21,614 nt of DNA from Trichosporon coremiiforme (Eukaryota; Basidiomycota; Tremellomycetes; Trichosporonales; Trichosporonaceae), in assembly GCA_039545355.1 (NCBI GenBank), contig BCJJ01000098.1, positions 1 to 21,614 of the forward strand, in the 5' to 3' direction. Every line of letters starts with the position of its first letter. Position 1 is the first letter of the stretch. The position numbers were made by a program, and so were the translations under genes. Shown here one piece after another: positions 1-9,656 of the stretch. The notes below the pieces were generated by a model. That model saw only the letters and a program-made list of their open reading frames with translations, was not told where the DNA came from and made no database searches.

Positions 1-45
1 TGAAGACAACATTGAAGACAACATTGAAGACAACATTGAAGACAA
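1..45. repeat. 12-bp tandem repeat, cut by window edge
   Basis: The unit TGAAGACAACAT is present in three exact copies (1-12, 13-24, 25-36) plus nine bases of a fourth. The array continues off the left edge, so its full size is unknown. It ends within a few bases of the tRNA gene's 3' terminator. I see no coding role. Confidence 0.95.
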
Positions 46-48
46 AAA
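44..48 (-). terminator. Pol III oligo(T) terminator of the tRNA gene
   Basis: On the minus strand a run of five T residues begins four bases after the tRNA discriminator base. Four or more T residues are the usual RNA polymerase III stop in fungi. The run overlaps the end of the 12-bp repeat array. Confidence 0.75.
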
Positions 49-51
49 GGC

Positions 52-171
52 GGTCCTCGCCGGGATTTGAACCCGGGGCCACTCCCAATCGCTGTCAGAA
101 GACAGTTGGAGGCAAAGCTCAAGATGTTAGATCACCCTAAGAGAGTATGATAACCACTACACCACGAGAAC
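52..171 (-). tRNA. tRNA-Pro (anticodon AGG) with a 47-nt intron
   Basis: Read on the minus strand, the acceptor stem GTTCTCG (171-165) pairs with CGAGGAC (59-53) with one G-U, and the discriminator base is C (52). The D arm follows, then anticodon stem CTCTC/GGGAG and loop TTAGGG/T with anticodon AGG at 138-136. The T arm is a perfect CCGGG-TTCAAAT-CCCGG (76-60). A 47-nt intron (134-88) sits at the canonical place, one base 3' of the anticodon, and contains an internal CTGTC/GACAG hairpin. The mature tRNA is 73 nt before CCA addition. The anticodon, the C73 discriminator and the loop sequence all agree with eukaryotic tRNA-Pro(AGG), which reads CCU/CCC. It is transcribed by Pol III from internal A and B boxes. 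Confidence 0.93.
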
Positions 172-955
172 GTCCGAAGACATGTTGTTGCATGGAAGGC
201 CGAGCGTTGGCTATGTTTAGCTCTGTCAATTAGAAGGCGCAAAAAAGCTCGAACTCGCCGCTATAGCATCGCCTATGCATACTCCCCTTGCTTATGAGTG
301 AAGCAAAACAGTTCTGAGCGTCAAGGAGCATCTGCACCACAAGAATTGGCCTTGGAGGGTAGAGAGAGGCTGCTGGCGTTTCGATAACGGCAGCGATAAG
401 ATAACATTTCAGCAGGACGCGCGACAGATCACGGGACGCAATCGTCCGCCTGGCACTCTGGATATCCCCAGATAGCAATTTCGAGCAGTGCTCTGTCTTC
501 GGAGAATGCAATCTTCCAGAGGCCACGCAAAAGCATGCATCGGTCGAGGTGTTTGTGGGCTTCAGAAACGGAATCATCGGGAAATTGGATCTGTCGGAGC
601 CGCCCAGTGTCGTCTGTGGCGCCCAGTGATGGAGATGATTTGCGGTCGAGGCAAGTGTCCGTCGTGGGCTGCGCCACTGGGCACCATATTGGCCATCCCT
701 CGCAGCCCATGATCTTCGGCGCTCTGGGCGTTCGAGGCGGTGCAGATCTTAGTCTGTCCACGATTATACGCGGCCCCCCATGTTAGCATTCTGAGCGAAC
801 CCGTCTAAAATTGCGGAATAGACGATGCCCGATGCGCGGTAGGAACGTCGAGTGTGTAAGAATGTAAGAAGATGGCATTCCCTCTTTCGCCCTGAACAAC
901 TCATCAATACCGAACTGCTACTGTCCGCAGGTACATCGTCTCCCGTCTTCTCGCC
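172..955. other. Gene-free stretch, nothing recognised
   Basis: Open frames here are short, overlap on both strands, and none shows a recognisable motif. The right end (about 860-955) is mildly pyrimidine-rich and would be the 5' flank of the secreted repeat protein that starts at 956. Confidence 0.5.
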
Positions 956-1192
956 ATGCGCACGACAATCGCCTTCAGCGTCCTCTCCTTTCTCGTGACG
1001 GTCAACGCCACGCCCCTTCTCGTTGCTCGCATCGACGAGTGTAACCCGGGAGGAGGATCTCATGGTGGTGGTGCTGTGATCCCTTCATACTGCTACTCTT
1101 CTATCTCCTGCGCAACCTCGTCCGCCTGTGTGTCGCCTTCGAACATGGCTCCCTCTTCGACGTCGAAGTGTCTGCCCTCTACAAGTACTTAG
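956..1192 (+). CDS. Short secreted Cys/Gly-rich protein (first unit of a broken repeat gene)
   Basis: This is the 78-residue intact part of the repeat locus. Residues 1 to about 18 form a clear secretion signal: a basic start (MR), a hydrophobic core and small residues at the likely cleavage site. A short segment ending in Arg may be a Kex2-type processing point ahead of IDEC. The mature part has five Cys and the motif CNPGGGSHGGGA, followed by a Ser/Thr-rich stretch ending KCLPSTST. I do not recognise a family. The frame stops at TAG (1190-1192), but homologous repeat units continue directly behind it in the same frame, so this may be a truncated product and not a natural full-length gene. 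If expressed, it would be a small cell-wall or secreted protein. Confidence 0.4.
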   Translation: MRTTIAFSVLSFLVTVNATPLLVARIDECNPGGGSHGGGAVIPSYCYSSISCATSSACVSPSNMAPSSTSKCLPSTST

Positions 1193-1581
1193 GTCACCGA
1201 CCCTTGCAACCCCGGCGGCGGATCGCACGGCGGTGGCGCTATCCTTCCTTCCTACTGTTTCTCCAGCTCAATCTCGGCCACCACCTCGGCTTATGTCTCT
1301 CCTTCTGACCAGGCTCCCAGCTCGACTTCCAAGTGTCCCTCGGCGAGCCCATCCCCGACGACTCCCGCCATTGACGAGTGCAACCCCGGGGAGGCTTGCA
1401 TGGAGGAGGCGCTGTGCTTCCATCACCTTGCTGTTCGTCCTCAGTATCGAGCTCCGCATATGTTTCGCCTTCGAACCTAGCTCCGTCTTTCTCCTCCAAG
1501 TGCATTCCCACGAGCTCGTACAACCCTGGAGGCGGTGACCACGGTGGTGGCGCTGGTGCCTCCTGGCCCACTTCCGCTTAG
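1034..1581 (+). repeat. Degenerate tandem coding repeat, about 165-174 bp units
   Basis: Units begin at 1034, 1199 and 1373 with a partial unit from 1519. Each opens with codons for Asp-x-Cys-Asn-Pro-Gly (the last lacks the Cys), then a His flanked by Gly runs, and the full units close with a Pro-Ser-rich stretch and Ser-Lys-Cys. Spacing between the first three starts is 165 and 174 nt. Synonymous differences show that the units have been diverging for some time. Confidence 0.8.
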
Positions 1582-2130
1582 GTCACAGCAGCTGCACTGT
1601 TCGCTGCGCGGCCGATATGGCCAATCCCCATGGGCATTCCGTAAATTTTAATCGCCTAAGCCATAGACGGACAATGTGTTATCCTACTGAGTTAATCAGT
1701 CCCGGCATTTGCTTCCCGCCAGTCACCTTTTGGCCCTTCTTACACCACTTGAAAGTAAGCCCAGCGTTCGTAGTTATGGATACGGAGGTCACATGGGCAG
1801 CCGATGACATCGTCGACAGCCAGCTATACGCAGTTCGCAGCCCTTGTTCCAATGTGGTGTTCCCAGCAACTGTCGGACCTCAGGGAAACGATGTAGATGA
1901 AGTCTGAGGAAGGCGACGTTGGTCGCAAAGTGAATCGTTGCCTGGCAAGCCCGTTGACTGGGAGGAAGGAGTCCATACCTAACGGAGTACTGACCACCTG
2001 ACGACAGATAGATAGTACCTTCGTTTTTACAGGAAGTTTGGAGCATCCGCTAACAGTCCCGTCCAGCCGTGGTCGGCTCTCCTACTGTCACCGGTACCGA
2101 TGCCAGCTTTCCCCCACTGGTGTGGACTAG
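1582..2130. other. Gene-free stretch between two decayed genes
   Basis: Base composition is lower in GC than in the flanking coding remnants. A 96-codon ATG frame (1617-1907) has no recognisable motif, signal peptide or codon bias and is probably chance. No RNA gene or mobile element signature was seen. Confidence 0.5.
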
Positions 2131-2527
2131 GAGAATGACGACCAGGATGGCGACCAGGATAATGACGAGGACGACGACAAGCACTACGGTCACGGTGACG
2201 GTCACGGCAAGGGACACCACAAGCACGGAAACGGCAAGAGAAACTGACACCGCGAGGAGCACAACTCCGGCAACAAGGACTAGGAGCACCGCCATGGCGG
2301 TTCCCCAGGCCACCACAGCTACAAGCACGATGGCAAGCACTGCCTCAAGACCCCCCACAACAGCCAGTGGGATTAGAAGCAGAGCCAAGGTCAGCAGGGT
2401 GGTGACGACAGGGGTGCTGGCAAAACGTCGAGGACGCGTGAAGGAGTACCACAAACAGAACTGCCCGTCGCAGACCAAGACCGTCACCGCCACCGTTCCG
2501 CCTAGTGGGGCGTCCCCGACCTTTTAA
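2131..2527 (+). pseudogene. Decayed Asp/His/Gly/Lys-rich coding stretch
   Basis: In one plus frame the sequence reads as an acidic run (DDQDGDQDNDEDDD), then a His/Gly/Lys run (YGHGDGHGKGHHKHGNGK), then HREEHNSGNKD and EHRHGGSPGHHSYKHDGKHC. These look like a low-complexity secreted or metal-binding protein. The frame is interrupted by TGA (2245), TAG (2281), TAG (2374) and TAG (2503), with another TAG just upstream at 2128. A second plus frame is open through the whole stretch but reads as Thr/Arg-rich low complexity. Its last 30 codons (YHKQNCPSQTKTVTATVPP) look more protein-like than the first frame at that point, which suggests a frameshift near 2410-2440. Either frame could be the ancestral one. 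I favour the His/Asp-rich one because its composition is not what a random GAC-rich tract would give. No family is assigned. Confidence 0.4.
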
Positions 2528-3609
2528 ACGCCGCCTCAACTCGCACTCTTAGACCCTCTCTGACCGATACTGCCCATTCCTTCAATCTTTTGGCCAGGGC
2601 GCTCGCAGACGGCTGTAATCAGCGGAAGGGCCAGGCAACGCCGCTGCTTGTTGTAGCGCCCCTGTTTCACTTAGTCAGTAGCAAGTCAACAGTAGACTGC
2701 ACTGACTGCCACGATGATCAATGACTACGGCCATTGGGCTGTTGGCCCTTCCTGATGTAGCACCGCACAGGCAAGAGATCGGCCTTCCCAAGGCTTGAAT
2801 GGCCCTTACGATCGAAAGAAATACCTGGAGACATCCGTCTGCAATCCGCAGCCGTTAACAGCACCCTCTGAGCTGCGATCGGAGCGACGGTGGTCGGTGC
2901 TCCTTGCTGTCGAGAAGAGATGGAGAGTCTCGACCTACGACGACAGGGAAACGCACTTTCCTCACGTTCGCAACGGCAGGCCGAAGGTGGGCTCGGACCG
3001 GTTCGCTCCACGAAAAAGGCTGAGCAATGAGCACTGACCAACTTTCATGGACGAAGTTGCGTCGCACGATATCGGTCGGACCTCGACTGATACGTGCAAA
3101 CGCTGACAGTACCCCGTACTTGTCCGAGTGAGCATCAGGCAGCCTGGCTACGTGATCCCCTCGTTCCGTTTCGCTGGAATGAGAACAATTGAGCTGAGAC
3201 GAAATGTGGCGATCACACTCGTTGCCACCGACCCACTCTTGCCTCGTTTTGAACCCTCGATCGCCGCCGCCGTGGCCGCGTTCTAGGTCCCCTACACGTC
3301 CTGGAAACCCTTGCTCGCCCTACGCGCCACGACTTTGTCGGTCCGAAAGGAATACTGATGTAACGCTTTGCCCTCGCGAGAAGAGCGGCATTAATGAAGG
3401 GGGGCGACATGATGCTCTGCCGTCAGCTGATGGAACGGTCACGTGGGATTTGGTAGGGGTGCTGCGCCAGCGACACCGCACCGTACATGCTGCGATTATG
3501 AGAGCGTTTGTTATACATGAAAGCTATGAGTGGCAAGGCTAAAAACCACAACCCCGGAATTGAATCGAAGACTTTTTCTGGCCGAGCGGCGCAGAGGATG
3601 GATGGGATG
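2528..3609. other. Gene-free stretch, nothing recognised
   Basis: Only short overlapping frames occur on both strands, none with a motif I can name. The right end is the 3' flank of the minus-strand membrane protein gene. No tRNA-like T arm or tandem repeat was found. Confidence 0.5.
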
Positions 3610-3648
3610 ATGTGCGTGTGTGCGTGTGTGATGCGTGTGTATGTGTGA
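3610..3648. repeat. Imperfect (TG)n microsatellite
   Basis: About 39 bases of TG repeats interrupted by C and A (TGTGCGTGTGTGCGTGTGTG at its core). It lies 60-100 bases beyond the stop codon of the minus-strand membrane protein gene. Its transcript would therefore carry a CA-rich element in the 3' UTR. Confidence 0.85.
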
Positions 3649-3708
3649 CGAATGATGAGCTGTGCGGAAGTGCAGAGGCGAGTGAAGGCTGAACGAACAT
3701 GGAGTGCC

Positions 3709-5310
3709 TCACGGCTGCTTCTCGAACCCACCCCGCAGGCTGTCGCCTTGGAGGCTGTCCATATCTACTGTCCGTTGTTTCCGCAGCGCGTTCTCTTGCA
3801 CGGCCATGTGCAGATTGGACAGGCTCTGGTTAATCGTGCCGTAACCGGCGCTACTCTCCGCGAGCTCGTACTCGCCCTCGTGTCCACTTGATGACGTGCC
3901 CTCGAACTCCGTTTCGGAAATCTGGCGGAGCTTGGGCTGAATCTTGTGCTCGGCGAACTCGGGGTTGATCTGGTGGCTCTCAACGTACGTTTCGGTCTGG
4001 ACGTGGATGGTGGCCGGACCAGTCGGGAAGCGGTTACGGCTGCCGAGACGGAACTGGCTCGAACGCTGGACAGTCGCCTGCTCGAGCGTACGGTTCAAGC
4101 TTTGTCTCTGGTTCAGGACGTAAACCATGCCGATGATGTAGACATAGCCCTGGATGAGCTCGAAGAACACGGCATACCACGTGTCACGCTGGATGATGAT
4201 GTCGATGAGCAGAGCAAGTGCGAGAATGGTAGGCGGAAGTTGGGACTCGCACGCAACCCTGATCAGTCGGCGCACGATATAGTCGGTCTGCTCCCACTCG
4301 GATCGCGACTGGTACAAGCCCCAGAGAGCTGTACCGGTGATGACGATGTCGGTTAAGAACATGCCAACGACCCACAGGAAACCGAACAGAACATAAGTGT
4401 CGTCAAGATAAGTCCTGCTGGCCATTCCCTTGACGCAAATGCCGACGGAGCCGACAAAGGAGAGCAGGAAAGGCATGAGAGCCAGGCCGATGAAGATGTT
4501 GGAGCGGCCAGTGACCTTCCAAGCTCGTTCAGCGTAGAACATCTGCACGCCTGCAGCCATGAAGAAGTCGAGGAGCGGGAACCAGGCGACCCATCGGTAG
4601 TCGATCAGTGTCGTGTACTTTCCGTAGTTGAACCCGAAGGTGTACATGATGAGACAGACGGAACTAAGAATGTCAACCATTGCTCTGTCACTTGCGCAGA
4701 GGATCGGAAGGTTCGGCGCGAACTAGGTACACCAGGAACCGCGCGCAATGGAGCAGCGGGCGCCACCACATCGCCACACTCGCGCCGTTTGTGCTCGATG
4801 GAAGGCCCAGGCGCGGCCCAAGCAACTCCAACATCTCCGAATCGCGAAGGAACTTACATGAGCCAAACTAGTATGCCGACGAAAGTGGAGAAAAGCTGGA
4901 GGAGTCAGCATGGAGCTTGTCACCAGATGGGGAATGCCAGAATGCCAACAGCGCCAGACAGCGCCACAAAGTGCTGTCACAAACTCTGTGCCAAAATCAA
5001 TGATAGATGGCGCTGGTCAACATGCTTCTTGCAATGCCGGCAGAGTTGTTGGGTCATGCACTCACAAGAACCATCCGGACCCATCGTCGCTCGTGCTTGG
5101 CGCTCTCGCTGGACCACCAGTTCATGACGGACACCACGGCGGCACCGAGGAGCCATGATTGAATGATGATTCTGGGACGGTTAAAGCTGTTTCCGACCGC
5201 TGAACTCACCCCATGATCAGTGGTGTCAGCATAAGGCCCGGCGTCTGGCCGTTCAGTGTGAGCCACATCGCATCTTCCTCCTCTTGTGTCCACTCGAAGG
5301 GCATGGGCAT
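3709..5310 (-). CDS. DUF6534-like seven-transmembrane protein (four exons)
   Basis: Proposed exons on the minus strand are 5310-5210, 5171-5066, 4895-4858 and 4663-3709, giving 399 residues. Introns of 38, 170 and 194 nt have donors GTGAGT, GTGAGT and GTAAGT, and intron 2 ends in a clear CTGAC branch plus CCTCCAG. The seven hydrophobic helices fall near residues 31-52, 67-91, 106-126, 137-161, 172-198, 224-240 and 245-265. The stretch TDYIVRRLIRVACES before helix 6 is the best family signature, resembling the TD..(I/V).RLIR...E segment of the fungal DUF6534 membrane family, which is abundant in basidiomycetes and has no settled function. The tail (267-399) is hydrophilic and probably cytosolic. 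The start MPMPFEW gives a short N-terminus before helix 1. The last intron has three in-frame acceptors. I chose the one ending at 4664 because it has a TTGAC branch and gives a continuous helix 2. The last exon is near certain; the small third exon is less so. Confidence 0.78.
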
Positions 5311-5420
5311 GGTGGAGCGAAGTTGAAAGGGTCGGGAAGTAGGGAGGTTGAAAGGAAGTCGCTGTCGATGAGGGAAGAGGCGGTGAGGGGGAGGGGTCGA
5401 GAGATTGACAGACTAAGGAC
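5311..5420 (-). promoter_or_regulatory. CT-rich promoter / 5' leader of the DUF6534-like gene
   Basis: Reading toward the ATG at 5310, the minus strand is strongly pyrimidine-rich (for example CTCGACCCCTCCCCCTC, then CTTCCTTTCAACC). The same kind of tract precedes the other two large genes here. CT-rich leaders near the transcription start are common in fungi. The exact start site cannot be read from sequence. Confidence 0.4.
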
Positions 5421-7535
5421 TGATGACCCAAAGATAACAAACAAAAGCGACGGCGGTCAAAACGTGATCGCACGGAGCAGGTCGCTTCGCGAGGCCGTGG
5501 ATCGTAAGACGGAGGAGACGAAGCGCAGGAAGCAAGGGCAAGGGCGTGTATAAGCACAGAGCTGATTGGAAAGGCGAAATGAGAAACCGGTATAGGTTCG
5601 GAGAGATGCGGTATGAACGGACGTTTGGTGTCAGGTCCGGGTGGGAGGGTGCCGCCGGTGCCGAAGCGCTTTGAGGTAGGGGGCTCCGTGTCGGTTTGGC
5701 GCTGGCGCGTGTATGCGAGGCGTGGTTCGGAATGCGCGGAATGCGCAAAGATCAAACTGTCCGGCGAAGACGAAGATGGGTGTACGAGGGTGTGCGCGCT
5801 GCCGTATGATGAGATACTTCAGTAAACCCTGCTGCGAGAAGAAGGAAGAGAGAAAGAGAGGACAAGGGGATCCAGAGCAGTAGCTTATTTCTCTTCTTGT
5901 TCTTGGCCCCTCTAGATGCATGCGATGGAGCATTGCGGGATGGACGCCTCCGGCAATCCTACGCCATCCCAGGTAACCCCAGGTACGTCTAGGTCAGACT
6001 ACAGTTCGTGCAAGACGCCCGTATCGTAGCTCGCCAGCTAGGCTGTCGTAGCCCAGCAAGGAGCGACAGATAAGGGGCCGCCACCGTTCCTCCAGGTTGT
6101 GGCTTAGATTCCCGACATGAGGCTTGCCCCGAGCGGTCAACCACTGAGCGAAGCGGGGCCGTCCTGGACCGAAGCAACTGTATGTGAGGCTCGTTGCCCT
6201 CATCGCCCGCATAGTCAGGAAAGCGGGGGATGGGGATTGAGTGATTGGCCGGGTTCATCAGGAGATCCTCTGGTAGCAGCGCTCCTGACAGCCTAGGTCT
6301 TGCAGTCGCTGCTCCTCGGCTACCCGGTTTTACTTGGCGCCATTGTTGATGGAAGGCGTCCGCCAACATGCCGGAGGTTGCTGATGGGATTGATGTCCAG
6401 GGAACAGCCGCAAGGGCACATGAGGCGAACCTGCGCACTGACCTCTTGGCTGGTGCGTCCTCTCGCGAGACCCTAGTCCAACATGTTCTGGTTCCAGTGC
6501 TACCAGCGAGGACTGACCGAAGGATCTGTGCGTGACGTGAGATCGCGTACGGCGAATATCGGCAGGTCCCAGGATCAACGCGCGAGCGTGCGAGAAAATC
6601 GTCGGCGCATGCGTAGAGCGAGTCTTTGGAGCGGCCAGCGGCTCGTAGTGGCCGCGGTGGTCTTGCCCGGTCTCCTGATATCCTGCACTATCCTGTTTTG
6701 ATGCATATCCGCATCCCGAAGCAGGCCTCCCTTCACGCGGTCGAGAACAGGTCACCACCAAAATCTTCTCTCTCTCAGCTTGAATTGCTAGTGTTCGAAT
6801 CCTAACACAGTTGCTTGTGATACGCCGACACATGAGTCCGCTTTCGTCATTCTGATCTCTGACGACCCTACTACAAGGAGCGTGGAGGAGTGTGGCCATT
6901 CTGCGTTGTGTGCTCTCCGAACTCGTGGAGTGGATTCCGCAAGAGGTGTACGTACGGGTCAGTTCGGCTGGAACGACATGCAGCCCTGGACTCTCCTTCC
7001 TCACGCGGTCCGAGCCACGCCACGGGTGCGCCACCTGGCCGCCTTGTCGCCATCGGCGCACGCCTCCAGTCCCGCTTCCATGTACCAGTGTATGCTACTG
7101 CTGGCGCCTGCGAGCTTTCTGAACTCACTATCGAATTAGAGCATGCTGTGCACATTCACGACGTCACTGGTGTGCGCAAGTATGCAGGTATGCACATGGT
7201 GCGCGGTGTAATCTGCTGTTAGATCATGGAAAGCCAGACCGTACACCAGTTCTTCCTTTACGGCCGCGGTAAGACTGCCGCTCTGGCGGCCGGCGGCATG
7301 AATCCCCTTCTGTGGGGCGGTTTAGTGGTCTTGGCAGCTCAACAGGAGTCCAGGTGGGAGACCAACCGGGCCGATGGGTATCCAGCACACATGGTCTGTA
7401 AGATCGGAGAGTCCGAGTCGGCCAGCGACAGCGGCCATGTGCAGGGCTTAACGCGGCGTACAGGAAGACGTTGGCATGCGGTACGTGCGGTGGTGGCGGT
7501 GGGCTTGGGCAGAGACAGAGACCGAGGGATGCAGT
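5421..7535. other. Gene-poor region, first part
   Basis: I examined all six frames. The longest frame (a 243-codon minus frame ending at 6330) has no signal peptide, helix, domain motif or codon bias. A GA-rich patch lies at 5828-5870 and a pair of CCCAGGTA words near 5967-5984. No transposase, reverse transcriptase, terminal repeats or RNA gene were recognised. A gene of many very short exons cannot be excluded by eye. Confidence 0.5.
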
Positions 7536-7561
7536 GGGGCGGGCTCGGGGTGAAGGGGGGG
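7536..7561 (+). other. G-quadruplex motif
   Basis: Four G runs (4, 3, 4 and 7 bases) are separated by loops of 1, 3 and 4 bases, which satisfies the usual G3+N1-7 pattern. It lies in the gene-poor region. On the minus strand the matching C runs are directly preceded by GCATATAAC, a TATA-like word. Confidence 0.6.
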
Positions 7562-7915
7562 TTATATGCGATCTGGACCGGCTGCTATGGTCGTTTCTGA
7601 AGGCTCTGTTTCCAGCATTCGTCACCAAATCCAATGTTCCCGACTGGGCGTCCCAGACTTTGATCGCATTCGGAGTGCGCACTATATTCTCGGGCACAGC
7701 AGGCAGTCAGCGGCGCCCTCTCTACGCCTGAGCGCTTGGTCGAGATTGCAGGATGTCGAGAAAGATGGCGATCCGCAACGACGGACCGCAGGCGGAGGTA
7801 TTTCACCTGCAGTTTCCAAAGTGATGGAGGGCCAATGTCTGGCCAGCGATCGCAACGTAAATGTCTTCATTATCCCTCGCCAAGTTCCTCTGCACTCTAA
7901 AGTAGTCGAGCGAGG

Positions 7916-7939
7916 CCAGGACTCGTACCAGGACTCGTA
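7916..7939. repeat. 12-bp tandem duplication
   Basis: CCAGGACTCGTA occurs twice in immediate tandem. It is a minor local duplication with no assigned role. Confidence 0.85.
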
Positions 7940-9639
7940 CCGCTGGTGGCGCATACTGACTGCATATAACGCTCAATGCTCACTCTGTGTGATTTGCTTG
8001 ATCATTGCATTCCGCGACAGTGTCGGCACAGCCACCTCGGATGACATGGCACGACCAAACCCGAAGTGCGTGCACAAAAGACGGATACACGATATCCAAT
8101 CTCTCCAGTCGCCCCAGCGCCTAGCGGCGCTTGCGGGCGTGCAATCGGTCCCGCGCTGCTGAAGGAGAGCGAACCCGGTCTGTCTGGTGTAAGACATTTG
8201 CTCCGAAATAGGCAGCAGTCATCGTACACCACCTCGCCTGTGTTAGGTTTGGCCGTTCCGCCCTCCGCGCCAGTGCCCCCTCCGTCCGGTAACTCTGATA
8301 TAAGTTATCGCTTGATGGCGACCTCCGCCAGCGCGATATACCGCTTTCATCGGGTTTGCGGTGCGAAGGAGGTTCTGGGGTCGAGCGGAGTAACACTCTG
8401 CGCGGCATTGCCAGACGGTACCCCGAAGTCTCACTACAGGATAGGATCCCAGGAAAGCGATCTCGGAAAGAATGAAGATCAGCTGCCATTGGGCGAGGAG
8501 ATTGAGCTTACTTCACGATTACCTACAGGACCCTCACTCCGCGTGTCACAGGCGCGGCCAGGAAGCATGCATTTCACGAATGCGGGTAAGGTGATCTCTT
8601 GTGCGTTCAAGCATAGCGTTTCCCTGTGCCCAGCTGGGCTTGGCTGACTTTCGTGGCGTGAGCAATGGACTGGGCTCGGCCCAGTGACGTCCACCTTGGG
8701 TTTAGACTCAAGCTCTCAAACTGGGCGATGGGAGCGTTGATGTCCCAGCTTCCCATCTGCGTATTGCCACTTGCAGTACTGGCATGCAGGCCGGTGGTGC
8801 CACGTTGCGCTCGAGCTGCCATGAGTTGTGACCGCAAAATGTAATGACAGTTACGCTGGAACCGGACTGTGTCGGCTGGTACGAGAGCTGTCACGATTGA
8901 TCGTCGGACACGCACACTCGGCATGCCGGCCGGACTGGAACTCGATCCGAACCACTGCGAGGAGGTGAGCGGGCCGACGGCATGCGCAGCGGACTAACGG
9001 AACTGCAGCTGGAACACAGGATTGCTGGTACAGAGCTGTAGTGGTTGCATCCTGGAACAGGATTGAGCGATCAGACCGAGCCTACGGATGCGCTACGGCG
9101 GAGTGCAAGGAGGGCGGGGGGTAGGCGTACGTACTCCCTTACTGCGTGCTGCGCTCCTTGTGCTCGAGCGAGGAATGAACAATATCATCACAGATGCGAA
9201 CGAAGGGACAAAAAGTACAAGGTCCGGTCAGGGCGACCAGGGGACAGCAATCGCGGGACTGCCTGCGAGGGCCTCGTCGAAGCAGCAGTGCTGCTAAGAG
9301 AGAAGGATTCGAACGATGCCGACAGCCATGTCCAGAGACTGCAATTGAGCGTGCATCATTTAACTCGTTTTCGTGTGCTGCTTGTCAGCTGAAAGGCAGG
9401 AAACCAGAGCCGGGCCATAAAGAGGGACGAAGTGACATAGCAAGGTTTACCCGCCCTCGAACCACTGAAGCGGGCTAATCCTCCAGGCACAAACCCCAAG
9501 GGATGGGTACCGGCGCGGCACAGGGAGGGAGAGGAGAGCGCACGCGTCGAGGGAATAGGGCCCGCAGCCTGCCCATCCGTGTCGTACATTTCATGACTGA
9601 ATAGTAAGATGTGGTTCTGGGCTTTTCTTTTTTTCTGTG

Positions 9640-9656
9640 CGGGCTGATGCAGCCCG
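9640..9656. other. Perfect 7-bp hairpin beside a T tract
   Basis: CGGGCTG-ATG-CAGCCCG forms a perfect seven-pair stem with a three-base loop. A T-rich run (9623-9635) lies just upstream on the plus strand. In a eukaryote this is not a terminator signature, so the role is unknown. Confidence 0.5.

Larger units (their letters stand above)
956..1581 (+). pseudogene. Decayed secreted repeat protein: in-frame TAG plus 1-nt frameshift
   Basis: The signal peptide and first unit are followed in the same frame by a second unit starting DPCNPGGGSHGGGA and ending SSTSKC, and then a third starting DECNPG. The only break between units 1 and 2 is TAG at 1190-1192. In unit 3 the frame shifts by one base at or just after the CCCCGGGG run (1384-1391). 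In the shifted frame the homology continues (GGLHGGGAVLP, then AYVSPSNLAP and SSKC), followed by a partial fourth unit (YNPGGGDHGGGA) and a TAG at 1579-1581. One missing base and one nonsense codon therefore separate this from an open reading frame of about 200 residues. Sequencing error at the C/G run could explain the shift but not the TAG. The parent looks like a surface or secreted protein with three to four Cys-containing units. Confidence 0.6.

Noticed and set aside
2050..2493. A minus-strand open frame of 147 codons rich in Val/Leu that mimics a membrane protein
   Set aside because: It is the complement of the GAC/ACG-rich low-complexity stretch. The Val/Leu run arises from composition, with no loops or family motif.
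6785..6815. TTCGAATCC, resembling a tRNA T loop (also AGGATTCGAACG near 9304)
   Set aside because: The flanking five-base stems do not pair and no acceptor or anticodon arm can be drawn around either site.
6330..7061. A 243-codon minus-strand frame
   Set aside because: No motif, signal or codon preference is seen, and equally long frames overlap it on the other strand. It is probably chance in GC-rich DNA.
7620..7697. A minus-strand peptide AIKVWDAQSGTLDLV that looks like the end of a WD40 repeat
   Set aside because: It is a single motif with no GH or S/T-G-S-D partner upstream and no further repeats on either side, so chance similarity is likelier than a gene fragment.
9623..9656. T tract plus hairpin as a bacterial-type terminator
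   Set aside because: The T run precedes the hairpin on the plus strand and is an A run after it on the minus strand. The genome is eukaryotic, so the model does not apply.
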